The notes under the pieces were generated by a model that saw nothing but the letters and a program-made list of their open reading frames with translations, did no database searches and had not been told where the DNA came from. A DNA stretch of 7,109 bases from ARS1285 sp039796495. Its GTDB lineage: Archaea > Nanobdellota > Nanobdellia > Pacearchaeales > GW2011-AR1. Positions within the stretch are counted from its first letter, which is position 1; each line of letters opens with the position of its first letter. Location: assembly GCA_039796495.1 (NCBI GenBank), contig JBDKJQ010000012.1, positions 1 through 7,109 of the forward strand. Direction: 5' to 3'. Position numbers and translations under genes: made by a program. Shown one piece after another: positions 1-5,553 of this stretch.

Positions 1-109
1 AAGGCTCTTGTTTGAGTGCTTGTTCAAAACCAATAACTCTTTGATAATCGCCACCATCCAATTTGTTCAACTTCTTTTTATAATTCTCTGAACGAAACAC
101 CCTGAACAT
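1..109 (-). CDS. RelE/ParE-like toxin-family protein, N-terminal fragment (cut by window edge)
   Basis: An open frame starts at an ATG (complement of 107-109) and runs off the left edge after 36 codons. The peptide begins MFRVFRSENYKKKLNKLD and continues with DYQRVIGFEQALKQEP. This pattern (short beta strand, basic helix ending in a KL pair, then a second helix ending 'L...P') is how RelE/ParE-superfamily ribosome-dependent mRNA interferases begin. The catalytic C-terminal half lies outside the window, so activity cannot be judged. A TATA box (131-139) is centred 26 bp upstream of the ATG, so the transcript is probably leaderless and independent of eS6, which ends 37 nt upstream. No antitoxin gene lies immediately upstream, since that neighbour is eS6. 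An antitoxin could follow the toxin off the edge, or the gene could be a solitary RelE homologue. Family assignment rests on 36 residues and is tentative. Confidence 0.5.
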   Translation of the reverse strand, partial: MFRVFRSENYKKKLNKLDGGDYQRVIGFEQALKQEP

Positions 110-114
110 ATAGT

Positions 115-125
115 AAATAAAAAAG
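115..125 (-). terminator. Possible oligo-T terminator after eS6
   Basis: The minus strand has a run of six T (124-119) followed by ATTT, about 25 nt past the eS6 stop codon. Archaeal intrinsic termination uses such T-runs without needing a hairpin. The run also falls inside the promoter region of the downstream toxin-like gene, so it could simply be AT-rich promoter DNA. Weak call. Confidence 0.3.
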
Positions 126-130
126 CAGAT

Positions 131-139
131 TATATAAAT
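131..139 (-). promoter_or_regulatory. TATA box for the RelE-like gene
   Basis: On the minus strand this reads ATTTATATA. Its centre (about 135) lies 26 bp upstream of the ATG at 109, the spacing expected for an archaeal TATA box when transcription starts at the A of the start codon. No Shine-Dalgarno sequence separates it from the gene, which fits a leaderless transcript. Confidence 0.5.
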
Positions 140-146
140 AATGAGA

Positions 147-530
147 TCACGCAGCTTTCTCTTCTTTCTTTGTCAGTTCATCAAATTTTTTATCGCCTTC
201 TTTTGTCACTTTCATGTTGATCTGAACTGTTTTTGCTGAGATTTCTTCGCCTCGGTTTGTTTTTCGCAGGCGCATGCCGCTTCGTCGGTCTTTCATGCCT
301 GGTCCTAATGTCAATAATCGGCGATGATATCCAATGCCGTCTAATCCCTTAAATCCGGGAATGCCCGCAATATCAGAAGTGCCGGTTATGATTAATTGAT
401 ATCCTTTCAGGTTTTCGTTCAACTCGTTGCCTTCAAAATTCTCTCCGATTTTCTTTCCGATCAGGAATTCATCTTCAGATTCCAATTTGAAGGTTTTTCC
501 CTTGTGTGATACATTGATTTTAAATGGCAT
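147..530 (-). CDS. rps6e: Small ribosomal subunit protein eS6
   Basis: This 127-aa protein of the 30S subunit belongs to the eS6 family, shared by archaea and eukaryotes and absent from bacteria. The N-terminal strand (MPFKINVSHKGKTFK), the glycine-rich core with GFKGLDGIGYHRRLL at about residues 60-74, and the basic GMRLRKTNRGEEIS segment at about 85-98 followed by a V-Q-I-N-M-K-V strand all match the family. The length fits archaeal eS6, which lacks the long phosphorylated C-terminal helix of the eukaryotic protein. The C-terminus is lysine- and glutamate-rich. The ATG at 530 is chosen because a TATA element (552-560) lies about 26 bp upstream and no Shine-Dalgarno site is present, so the mRNA is probably leaderless. 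The gene is divergent from the 580-915 gene. Confidence 0.93.
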   Translation of the reverse strand: MPFKINVSHKGKTFKLESEDEFLIGKKIGENFEGNELNENLKGYQLIITGTSDIAGIPGFKGLDGIGYHRRLLTLGPGMKDRRSGMRLRKTNRGEEISAKTVQINMKVTKEGDKKFDELTKKEEKAA

Positions 531-551
531 GATAACACATTGAAAGAGAGG

Positions 552-560
552 TTTTTAAAG
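552..560. promoter_or_regulatory. Shared, near-palindromic TATA element for two divergent leaderless genes
   Basis: The plus strand reads TTTTTAAAG and the minus strand CTTTAAAAA, with a self-complementary TTTAAA core at 554-559. The core centre is about 26 bp from the eS6 ATG (530, minus) and about 24 bp from the plus-strand ATG at 580. Both distances fit an archaeal TATA box for a leaderless start, and the 49-bp intergenic gap holds no other convincing TATA. On the plus strand the element is preceded by purine-rich GAAAGAGAGG, which could act as a TFB-recognition element. Assignment is by position and composition only. Confidence 0.5.
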
Positions 561-579
561 ATTACTTTTTTGATAATTG

Positions 580-915
580 ATGCCAAAATATTGTATTGAA
601 GCCATATATCTCGGACCTTATTTATCGAGTGTGAAAGCTCATCGATACAGAACGCACCCCAATCTCGAGGTGGCATTACAAACTGCAAAGGAAACGTGGA
701 GAGAATTATTCAAAGAACCTGCATGGCCTGAAGTACATGAGTGGATGCCAATACAGATAGTAGAAGTGAGACTCAAACACGTTGGCAGAAATTATAAATG
801 GCATTCGGTACACGGAAATGCTGCTGAAGTATTTAGACGGCAAAAAGAGCTGGATGATGAAGAAGAACGCGGGTGGAGTCAATGGATTAGGAATAATCCA
901 ACATTCTCTTCTTGA
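580..915 (+). CDS. Conserved-looking hypothetical protein, 111 aa, tryptophan-rich
   Basis: I do not recognise this family. The ATG at 580 is preferred over the in-frame TTG at 577 because it is the stronger start codon and lies about 24 bp from the TATA element, which suggests a leaderless mRNA. The predicted soluble protein starts with a beta-like strand (KYCIEAIYLGPY), then has an RYRTHPNLEVALQTAKETW segment that looks like a loop into an amphipathic helix, and a second strand pair around IQIVEVRLKHVG. It ends in a charged helix rich in E, D, R and K. It holds six Trp (W40, W49, W55, W74, W99, W102) and one Cys, with no transmembrane segment or signal peptide. The alternating strand/helix layout would suit a small alpha/beta fold, but no function can be given. 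Coding is supported by the promoter placement and by the lack of a competing frame. Confidence 0.65.
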   Translation: MPKYCIEAIYLGPYLSSVKAHRYRTHPNLEVALQTAKETWRELFKEPAWPEVHEWMPIQIVEVRLKHVGRNYKWHSVHGNAAEVFRRQKELDDEEERGWSQWIRNNPTFSS

Positions 916-926
916 TTCCATAGATT

Positions 927-933
927 TTTATAA
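927..933 (+). promoter_or_regulatory. TATA box of gltX
   Basis: TTTATAA is centred 24 bp upstream of the gltX ATG at 954. There is no Shine-Dalgarno sequence between them, so gltX is probably transcribed as a leaderless mRNA. The box begins 12 nt after the stop codon of the upstream gene. Confidence 0.55.
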
Positions 934-943
934 GTATACTTAT
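930..943. repeat. Perfect 14-bp palindrome overlapping the gltX TATA box
   Basis: ATAAGTATACTTAT is identical to its reverse complement. It starts inside the TATA box and ends 10 bp before the start codon, where a bound dimeric regulator would block TBP/TFB or RNA polymerase. In AT-rich DNA a palindrome of this length can also arise by chance, so its role as an operator is only a suggestion. Confidence 0.4.
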
Positions 944-953
944 TTGTGTAGTC

Positions 954-2366
954 ATGATCACATCAGATATCATCCGTGCGTATGCACTGAAAAATGCTGT
1001 TGAGCATGATGGGAACGCAAACGTCGGTTCAGTTGTTAATGCATTATTTAATCATGGATTAAAAAAAGAAAATATCAAAGATATTATGGGAGATGTGCAG
1101 AAAATTATTCGTGAAGTAAACGCTCTTGATAGTGATGAACAGCACAAAACATTTTCAAAGGTTGAAAGTCTCATCGGAAAAAGGGAAGAGAGGGAAGGAT
1201 TACCCGATCTTGAGAATGTGGGAAAGAACGGAGTTGTCATGCGATTTGCGCCTGCAGCATCAGGGCAACTTCATTTGGGTCATGTTATTGCCGGCATTCC
1301 CAGTTCGTTGTATGTAAAAAAATATGGCGGTACTTTTTATGTACGGATAGAAGACACAAATCCAGAAAAAACTGATCCTGATTCGTACGCGGGATTCAAA
1401 CGTGACTTAGATTGGTTGTTTGGAAATGTGCACGAGTATATTATTCAGTCTGATCGCTTGTTGATTTATTATAAGTATATTGAAAAATTGCTGGACAAAC
1501 ATGCGGTGTACATCTGCACGTGCGATAATGAAGCGTTCAAAAAGCTTATTTTGAAACAGAAGGCATGTGCGTGTCGAGATCTTTCTATTCTTGAGCAGAA
1601 AAAACGGTGGGAAAAAATGCTTAATAAGAAGGGATATAAAGAAGGTGAGGTCGTTGTACGGTTTAAGTCTGATCTTGCTCATCCTAACCCGGCGCTGCGT
1701 GATTTTCCGCTTGCACGAGTCAATACGAAGAAACATCCGCGGCAGGGGGAAAAATACCGTGTGTGGCCACTGATGAATTTAGCGGTAACGGTCGATGATT
1801 TAGAATATACTATGACGCATGTGATCCGGGGAAAAGATCATAAGGATAATGCGGAGCGACAGAAAAGGATATATCAGGCATTGGGATTGGAAAATAAATT
1901 TCCAGTTACTTTGTTTGTGGGAAGAATAAAATTCAGCGATGTTGTTTTGTCAAAACGAAAAATAAAAGCAGCGATTGATGAAGGAAATTTTGAAGGATGG
2001 GATGATGTGCGGCTGCCGACGATTGTCGCATTACGTAAACGCGGGTATCAGTCTGAAGCATTTAATCAGCTTGCAATTCAGCGGGGAATTTCAGAGGTTG
2101 ACAAGGTGATGACACAAAAAGATTTGTTTGACGTCATTAACAATTTTAACCGAGATATTCTCAGGGGCATTGCACACAAAGTAGGCTTTGAAAAATCGGA
2201 CAAGAAAAAAGCAAATGTCACTATTCTTATGCCTGACGCAACGCAGGTGTATGGCGTGTCTGATGTTCGTGCGAAAGACGGTGATATTATTTATTTCAAT
2301 AAATTCGGATATGCCCGATTGAATGTAGAGGGGAAGAAAAAGATATTCTGGTATTGTCATGAGTAA
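954..2366 (+). CDS. gltX: Archaeal-type glutamyl-tRNA synthetase with a shortened C-terminal region
   Basis: This class I aminoacyl-tRNA synthetase charges tRNA with glutamate using ATP in the cytoplasm. Known archaeal enzymes are non-discriminating, also forming Glu-tRNA(Gln) for later amidation. After a helical N-terminal extension (1-90), the Rossmann domain starts at RFAPAASGQLHLGH with the HIGH-type motif at 107-110, followed by the RIEDTNP loop. A CTC...CACR pair (C188, C190, C205, C207) is the zinc-binding site of the family. DD..YTMTHVIRGKDH (281-296) and the KMSKS-like LSKRK (332-336) complete the active site. The end (LMPDA...GDIIYFNKFGYARL...IFWYCHE) matches the last strands of archaeal GluRS. 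The protein is 470 aa, against roughly 550-570 aa for typical archaeal enzymes. The missing part lies between FNRDILRGIAHKVGF (398-412) and LMPDA (425-429), where the anticodon-binding barrels should be. The frame is intact, so this is an evolved reduction and not a frameshift. The ATG at 954 fits the TATA spacing. Confidence 0.93.
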   Translation: MITSDIIRAYALKNAVEHDGNANVGSVVNALFNHGLKKENIKDIMGDVQKIIREVNALDSDEQHKTFSKVESLIGKREEREGLPDLENVGKNGVVMRFAPAASGQLHLGHVIAGIPSSLYVKKYGGTFYVRIEDTNPEKTDPDSYAGFKRDLDWLFGNVHEYIIQSDRLLIYYKYIEKLLDKHAVYICTCDNEAFKKLILKQKACACRDLSILEQKKRWEKMLNKKGYKEGEVVVRFKSDLAHPNPALRDFPLARVNTKKHPRQGEKYRVWPLMNLAVTVDDLEYTMTHVIRGKDHKDNAERQKRIYQALGLENKFPVTLFVGRIKFSDVVLSKRKIKAAIDEGNFEGWDDVRLPTIVALRKRGYQSEAFNQLAIQRGISEVDKVMTQKDLFDVINNFNRDILRGIAHKVGFEKSDKKKANVTILMPDATQVYGVSDVRAKDGDIIYFNKFGYARLNVEGKKKIFWYCHE

Positions 2367-2368
2367 TC

Positions 2369-2376
2369 TTTATAAA
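2369..2376 (+). promoter_or_regulatory. TATA box for the pilin-like gene
   Basis: TTTATAAA begins three bases after the gltX stop codon (TAA, 2364-2366). A start of transcription about 25 bp downstream, near 2398, would give a leader of about 34 nt containing the strong Shine-Dalgarno site. No terminator separates gltX from this point, so read-through from gltX is also possible. Confidence 0.5.
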
Positions 2377-2382
2377 CAAGAA

Positions 2383-2418
2383 CATCCTCGAATACATTAT
2401 TAGTTATTAAAGAGGATG
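2383..2418 (+). repeat. Inverted repeat upstream of the pilin Shine-Dalgarno site
   Basis: CATCCTC (2383-2389) is perfectly complementary to GAGGATG (2412-2418), and an inner AATA (2391-2394)/TATT (2405-2408) pair allows an imperfect hairpin. The right arm ends two bases before the Shine-Dalgarno region. If transcription starts near 2398, only the right arm is in the mRNA. The complete stem would form only in read-through transcripts from gltX, or the repeat could be a DNA operator between the TATA box and the gene. Confidence 0.4.
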
Positions 2419-2419
2419 A

Positions 2420-2427
2420 AAGGAGGT
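2420..2427 (+). promoter_or_regulatory. Strong Shine-Dalgarno site of the pilin-like gene
   Basis: AAGGAGGT lies four bases before the ATG at 2432 and is highly complementary to the anti-SD end of archaeal 16S rRNA (..CACCTCC). It is the longest purine-rich site in the window, which fits an abundantly made structural protein, and it fixes the start. Confidence 0.75.
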
Positions 2428-2431
2428 AAAA

Positions 2432-2872
2432 ATGTCTTATAAAAAAGCACAATCAGGAATTATTACAACAATATTGATTATTCTTCTGGTATTAGCTGCA
2501 ATTGTCATTGTATGGCAAGTTGTCAACAGTACTATTCGCGGAGGATCAGAACAGATTGAGAAACAATCAGGTTGTTTAGGAATCAACATGGAGATAGTTA
2601 GCGCAGATGCGAAAGACAACAAAGTTAAAATAACACGAATGGCTGGAGGATCTTCTAATCCCGTGACGGTAAAATTGCTTGTTGACGGTGCAATTGTCAG
2701 CGTTACAGAGACTACGCAGACATTGAGCCAACTTGAGTCAAAAATATACACTATAACCGGAACTCCGGATCCATTAACTGCAGCAAATCAGAATGTTGAA
2801 GTTGCTCCTATCTTAGCTGATGGAACAAGTTGTAATGCTGTAGCGACGGTAAAATCAATCAACAGTCCTTAA
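2432..2872 (+). CDS. Archaeal type IV pilin/archaellin-like protein
   Basis: This 146-aa protein has a class III (prepilin) signal. The short basic start MSYKKAQSG is followed directly by an uninterrupted hydrophobic helix, IITTILIILLVLAAIVIVWQVV (about residues 10-31). In archaeal pilins and archaellins a prepilin peptidase (PibD/FlaK type) cuts just before this helix, and the helix packs into the filament core. Cleavage after G9 is the likely site, though the usual Glu at mature position 5 is absent. The rest is polar, low in charge and rich in T, V and S with alternating hydrophobics, as expected for an extracellular beta-sandwich head. Two cysteines (C48 just after the helix, C134 near the C-terminus) could form a disulfide pinning the head. 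The strong SD site and following terminator suggest a highly expressed single-gene transcript. It probably is the major subunit for the downstream machinery, but its partner is inferred from position alone. Confidence 0.75.
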   Translation: MSYKKAQSGIITTILIILLVLAAIVIVWQVVNSTIRGGSEQIEKQSGCLGINMEIVSADAKDNKVKITRMAGGSSNPVTVKLLVDGAIVSVTETTQTLSQLESKIYTITGTPDPLTAANQNVEVAPILADGTSCNAVATVKSINSP

Positions 2873-2926
2873 TTATTTTTTTATTTTTCTCATTTTATTT
2901 CTATTTTTATTTTTGCAGATTTTTTA
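2873..2926 (+). terminator. Multi-T-tract transcription terminator
   Basis: Immediately after the pilin stop codon comes a 50-nt stretch that is almost entirely T on the plus strand, with a T7 (2876-2882), several T5 runs (2884-2888, 2904-2908, 2910-2914) and a T6 (2920-2925) broken by single A or C. Consecutive T-tracts are the known archaeal intrinsic and FttA-assisted termination signal. It isolates the pilin transcript from the downstream genes, as seen for highly expressed archaeal genes. Confidence 0.7.
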
Positions 2927-2941
2927 TTGCTAATCAAAATG

Positions 2942-2950
2942 TTTATAAAT
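2942..2950 (+). promoter_or_regulatory. TATA box of the coiled-coil gene
   Basis: TTTATAAAT is centred about 37 bp before the ATG at 2983. This puts the expected transcript start near 2972 and leaves a very short leader containing the GAGGT Shine-Dalgarno core (2975-2979). Confidence 0.5.
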
Positions 2951-2982
2951 TAAACTCTGTTTATCAAATTGAAAGAGGTTGT

Positions 2983-3285
2983 ATGAAACAAAACAAGCGT
3001 TCTGATACTAAGTCTGTGTTACGTGAAGCGTTGGCTGATATTAAACGAGAATTATCCGGACTTACCCAAGAAAAGAATTCTCTTAAAAAACAGATTTCAC
3101 AATTGAATGCGCACGCTGAAAAAGCACGAGTGAAAGAAGAAAGCCTTAAGAAGAAGATAGCGAAAATTTTGGAGGAAGAGACCAAGCTTATGGAAAAGAA
3201 AAGAAGTGCGCAACTGAAGATGGACACTCTTTCTGATAAACTCACCAAGATTGAAAAAATCAAATATGAGATGAGTGACATGTAA
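2983..3285 (+). CDS. Small coiled-coil protein of unknown function
   Basis: This 100-aa protein is strongly basic and acidic and lacks cysteine, tryptophan and any membrane segment. From about residue 13 to 95 leucine, isoleucine and alanine recur at heptad spacing amid K, E and Q (for example LREALADIKRELSGLTQEK and KKIAKILEEETKLMEKK), which predicts one long coiled coil, probably dimeric. The start is fixed by AAAGAGGT three bases before the ATG. It sits between the pilin-like gene and the TadC-like gene with its own TATA box. It could be a cytoplasmic adaptor or scaffold for the membrane platform, but coiled coils of this kind have many roles and no family is recognised. It also resembles prefoldin- or SMC-like helices in composition only. 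Confidence 0.7.
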   Translation: MKQNKRSDTKSVLREALADIKRELSGLTQEKNSLKKQISQLNAHAEKARVKEESLKKKIAKILEEETKLMEKKRSAQLKMDTLSDKLTKIEKIKYEMSDM

Positions 3286-3309
3286 ATTGCGTCTCGCTCT
3301 TTCTAAAAC

Positions 3310-3317
3310 TTTATTAA
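3310..3317 (+). promoter_or_regulatory. Possible TATA box of the TadC-like gene
   Basis: TTTATTAA lies about 40 bp before the ATG at 3354, which would place transcript start near 3339, just ahead of the Shine-Dalgarno site. The match is weaker than for the other boxes in this window, and the gene may also be read from the coiled-coil promoter 70 nt upstream. Confidence 0.3.
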
Positions 3318-3344
3318 GTGTTTTCATGTTTTATTATCAGCAAA

Positions 3345-3352
3345 GAGGTGAT
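3345..3352 (+). promoter_or_regulatory. Shine-Dalgarno site deciding the TadC-like start
   Basis: GAGGTGAT is an eight-base perfect complement to the conserved ATCACCTC at the 3' end of 16S rRNA and lies just before ATG 3354. It rules against the in-frame GTG at 3318, which would put this site inside the coding region and add twelve residues (FSCFIISKEVI and its start). Confidence 0.75.
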
Positions 3353-3353
3353 A

Positions 3354-5516
3354 ATGGACGTTGATGAAGTTTTAAAAAAATATTCGCGAAAAATTGAGAG
3401 TGAGATCAGTGAGGATAAGCGCGTTGATGTTTCCCGTGTTTCGTCAGAATACGCCACGTTCAAGCGCGAATTGATGCCAGAGCTTTCCCGTTATGAGTCC
3501 TGGGCAAAAAAGATCGGCGGGGCAATTAGGTTTAAGCTTTCTTTAAAAGACCAGGAACGGATTGGCAAGGAATTGGGAGTTGCTCATCTGAATGTTGAGC
3601 CGGCAGAAGTTGTTGGACTTGCAGTTGTTTCGTCTTTTTTTTTATTTATCGTCGGATTTATTGCAAGCATGATCGTGTGGTTTATGAGCGACGGAACACT
3701 TGAAACTATCCCTCTGTTTTTTTTAGGGCTGCTTTTTGTCGTGTGCATGTTTGTATTCTATTATTTGTACTCGATGCCTTCGCGTCTTTCGATTCGCTGG
3801 AAATTAAAAGCAGGAAGCCAGATGGTGCCTGCGATTTTGTATGCAGTCATTTATATGAAACACACCAGCAATCTTGAACGAGCGATTGGATTTATTGCCG
3901 AGCATATTGAAGCGCCGCTTTCACTTGATTTTCGAAAAATTTTATGGGATGTTGAGACCGGAAGATTTTCAAACATTAAAGACAGCCTTGACAGTTATTT
4001 AGATTTCTGGAAAGATTCTAACATTGAATTTGTGGAAAGCTTTCATCTTATTGAGAGCAGTTTGTATGAGCCGAGTGAAGCGCGACGAATACAAATACTT
4101 GAGCGCGCGCTTAAAATCATTCTTGATGGTGTGTATGAAAAAATGCTGAAATATACGCATGCCATTAAATCGCCATTGACTAATATTTATATGCTTGGTA
4201 TTGTGCTTCCGACGCTGGGACTTGCACTTTTGCCGCTTGCATCGACATTACTTGGCGGATCAATTAAGAGTCATCATGTATTTATTTTTTTCAACATGAT
4301 CATTCCTTTTTTTGTGTTCTATCTGACGTCGCAGGTTCTGCTTAAGCGACCGGGCGGGTATGGAGATACATCTCTTCTTGAAAAAAATCCGTATTATTAC
4401 AAATATGAATCGAGGCGACCATATGTCATCGCCGGCCTTATCTGTTTTCCTTTATTTTTACTCGGTATTTTGCCGCTTGTTTTTGGATACACTGCACTTC
4501 CTGATTTGTTTGGTCTGTCATCGGATATCGATCTTGCATCAGTAGGGCTTGGTTTTTTAGGAGATAAAGCATTTGAATTTATCGACGGACCTGCTGGAAG
4601 AGTCGGACCGTTTGGTGTTGTCGCATTACTTTTAAGTTTGTTCATTCCCTTTTCACTCTCTTTATTTTTTATCATTGCGTTTTCCATGCGGACACGCGAT
4701 CTGATTAAGTCCCGGAATGAAACTGAAATTTTGGAGAAAGAATTTAACAGCAGTTTGTTCTCCTTGGGGAATCGGCTTGGCGATGGCATTCCTGCTGAAA
4801 TTGCATTTGCAAAAGTTTCTGAATCAACTAAGGGACAGAAGACTAGTGATTTTTTCAGGATCGTGAATACAAACATACAATCTATGGGCATGAGTCTTGA
4901 GAGCGCCATCTTTGATCAACGACGCGGCGCATTAGTTTATTATCCGAGTAACCTGATTGCAACCAGTATGCGCATCCTGATTGAGAGCGTTAAGAAGGGT
5001 CTATCGGTAGCTGCTGAGAGTTTAATGAGCATTTCTGAGTATGTCAGAAATATACAAAAAATTAATGAGCGGCTGAGGGATTTATTGGCCGATGTTGTTA
5101 GCGACATGAGAAGTAATATGACTTTTTTGGCGCCATTACTTGCCGGTATTGTCATTGGCCTGTCGAGCATGATCACAACTATTTTAGGAAAATTAAAAAA
5201 TCTGTCTGATCTAGGAGGTGAAGGAGCGCTGACTGGTTTGGGAGATCTGTCGAATATAACCCGTCTGTTTGATATTAATTCAATGATTCCTCCCTATTTT
5301 ATGCAAATTTTTATCGGCCTCTATATTGTAGAAATTATTTTTATTTTGTCAGGAGCGCTCGTTACTATTGATTCGGGTGAAGATCGATTGCGGACAACTA
5401 ATGATCTTGCCAAGAATTTATTGCGCGGAAGTTTTTTGTACTTAGTGATGGCAGGCATTTCTATCATTGCGCTGTTCTTCCTTTCAAGTGTGGCATTGCG
5501 CGGCATTATGGGATAG
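3354..5516 (+). CDS. TadC/FlaJ-like type II secretion F-family membrane platform protein
   Basis: This 720-aa polytopic protein would form the inner-membrane core of a type IV pilus-like or Tad-like machine, on which a secretion ATPase acts from the cytoplasm. About nine hydrophobic segments are visible: roughly 86-110, 118-139, 279-300, 308-330, 357-379, 420-444, 588-612, 648-672 and 693-715. Between them lie two soluble helical domains of the T2SSF type, about 145-275 (QMVPAILYAVIYMKHTSNLERAIGFI) and 455-588 (NRLGDGIPAEIAFAKVSE). This is the tandem-domain layout of archaeal TadC/FlaJ proteins. Residues 1-80 are soluble and charged. At 720 aa it is longer than archaellum FlaJ (about 550-600 aa). 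The extra length is mostly the N-terminal region and the linker and TM segments at 330-420. No TadA/FlaI-type ATPase lies next to it, which is unusual. Which filament it serves is inferred from the flanking pilin-like genes. Confidence 0.8.
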   Translation: MDVDEVLKKYSRKIESEISEDKRVDVSRVSSEYATFKRELMPELSRYESWAKKIGGAIRFKLSLKDQERIGKELGVAHLNVEPAEVVGLAVVSSFFLFIVGFIASMIVWFMSDGTLETIPLFFLGLLFVVCMFVFYYLYSMPSRLSIRWKLKAGSQMVPAILYAVIYMKHTSNLERAIGFIAEHIEAPLSLDFRKILWDVETGRFSNIKDSLDSYLDFWKDSNIEFVESFHLIESSLYEPSEARRIQILERALKIILDGVYEKMLKYTHAIKSPLTNIYMLGIVLPTLGLALLPLASTLLGGSIKSHHVFIFFNMIIPFFVFYLTSQVLLKRPGGYGDTSLLEKNPYYYKYESRRPYVIAGLICFPLFLLGILPLVFGYTALPDLFGLSSDIDLASVGLGFLGDKAFEFIDGPAGRVGPFGVVALLLSLFIPFSLSLFFIIAFSMRTRDLIKSRNETEILEKEFNSSLFSLGNRLGDGIPAEIAFAKVSESTKGQKTSDFFRIVNTNIQSMGMSLESAIFDQRRGALVYYPSNLIATSMRILIESVKKGLSVAAESLMSISEYVRNIQKINERLRDLLADVVSDMRSNMTFLAPLLAGIVIGLSSMITTILGKLKNLSDLGGEGALTGLGDLSNITRLFDINSMIPPYFMQIFIGLYIVEIIFILSGALVTIDSGEDRLRTTNDLAKNLLRGSFLYLVMAGISIIALFFLSSVALRGIMG

Positions 5517-5522
5517 AGAAAG

Positions 5523-5532
5523 TAATATAAAT
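5523..5532 (+). promoter_or_regulatory. TATA box of the mini-pilin operon
   Basis: TAATATAAAT is centred 26 bp upstream of the ATG at 5554 and starts seven bases after the TadC-like stop. The spacing and the absence of a Shine-Dalgarno site before 5554 point to a leaderless start, and thus a separate promoter for the four-gene run that follows. Confidence 0.45.
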
Positions 5533-5553
5533 TGTTTTATTGTTATAGCAGAT

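Noticed and set aside
782..1003. 73-codon plus-strand frame spanning the end of the 580 gene and the start of gltX
   Set aside because: It covers both the gltX promoter and its start codon, and the peptide has no coherent features.
1407..1736. 109-codon antisense open frame inside gltX
   Set aside because: It overlaps the catalytic and zinc-binding part of a clearly coding gltX and has no recognisable protein features.
2873..2930. T-rich tandem-looking repeats (TATTTTT units)
   Set aside because: The unit length is irregular and the stretch is best explained as a multi-T terminator. No CRISPR-like repeat and spacer pattern is present.
3318..3353. GTG start for the TadC-like protein
   Set aside because: The eight-base SD match at 3345-3352 would be inside the coding region. 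ATG 3354 is placed correctly for it.
4397..4909. 170-codon antisense open frame inside the TadC-like gene
   Set aside because: It lies wholly opposite a well-supported membrane protein, has no promoter or SD site, and its composition is that of a reverse-strand shadow.
5467..5553. N-terminal extension of the mini-pilin from GTG 5467
   Set aside because: It would overlap tadC by 50 nt and put 29 residues before a complete class III leader. The TATA spacing supports ATG 5554.
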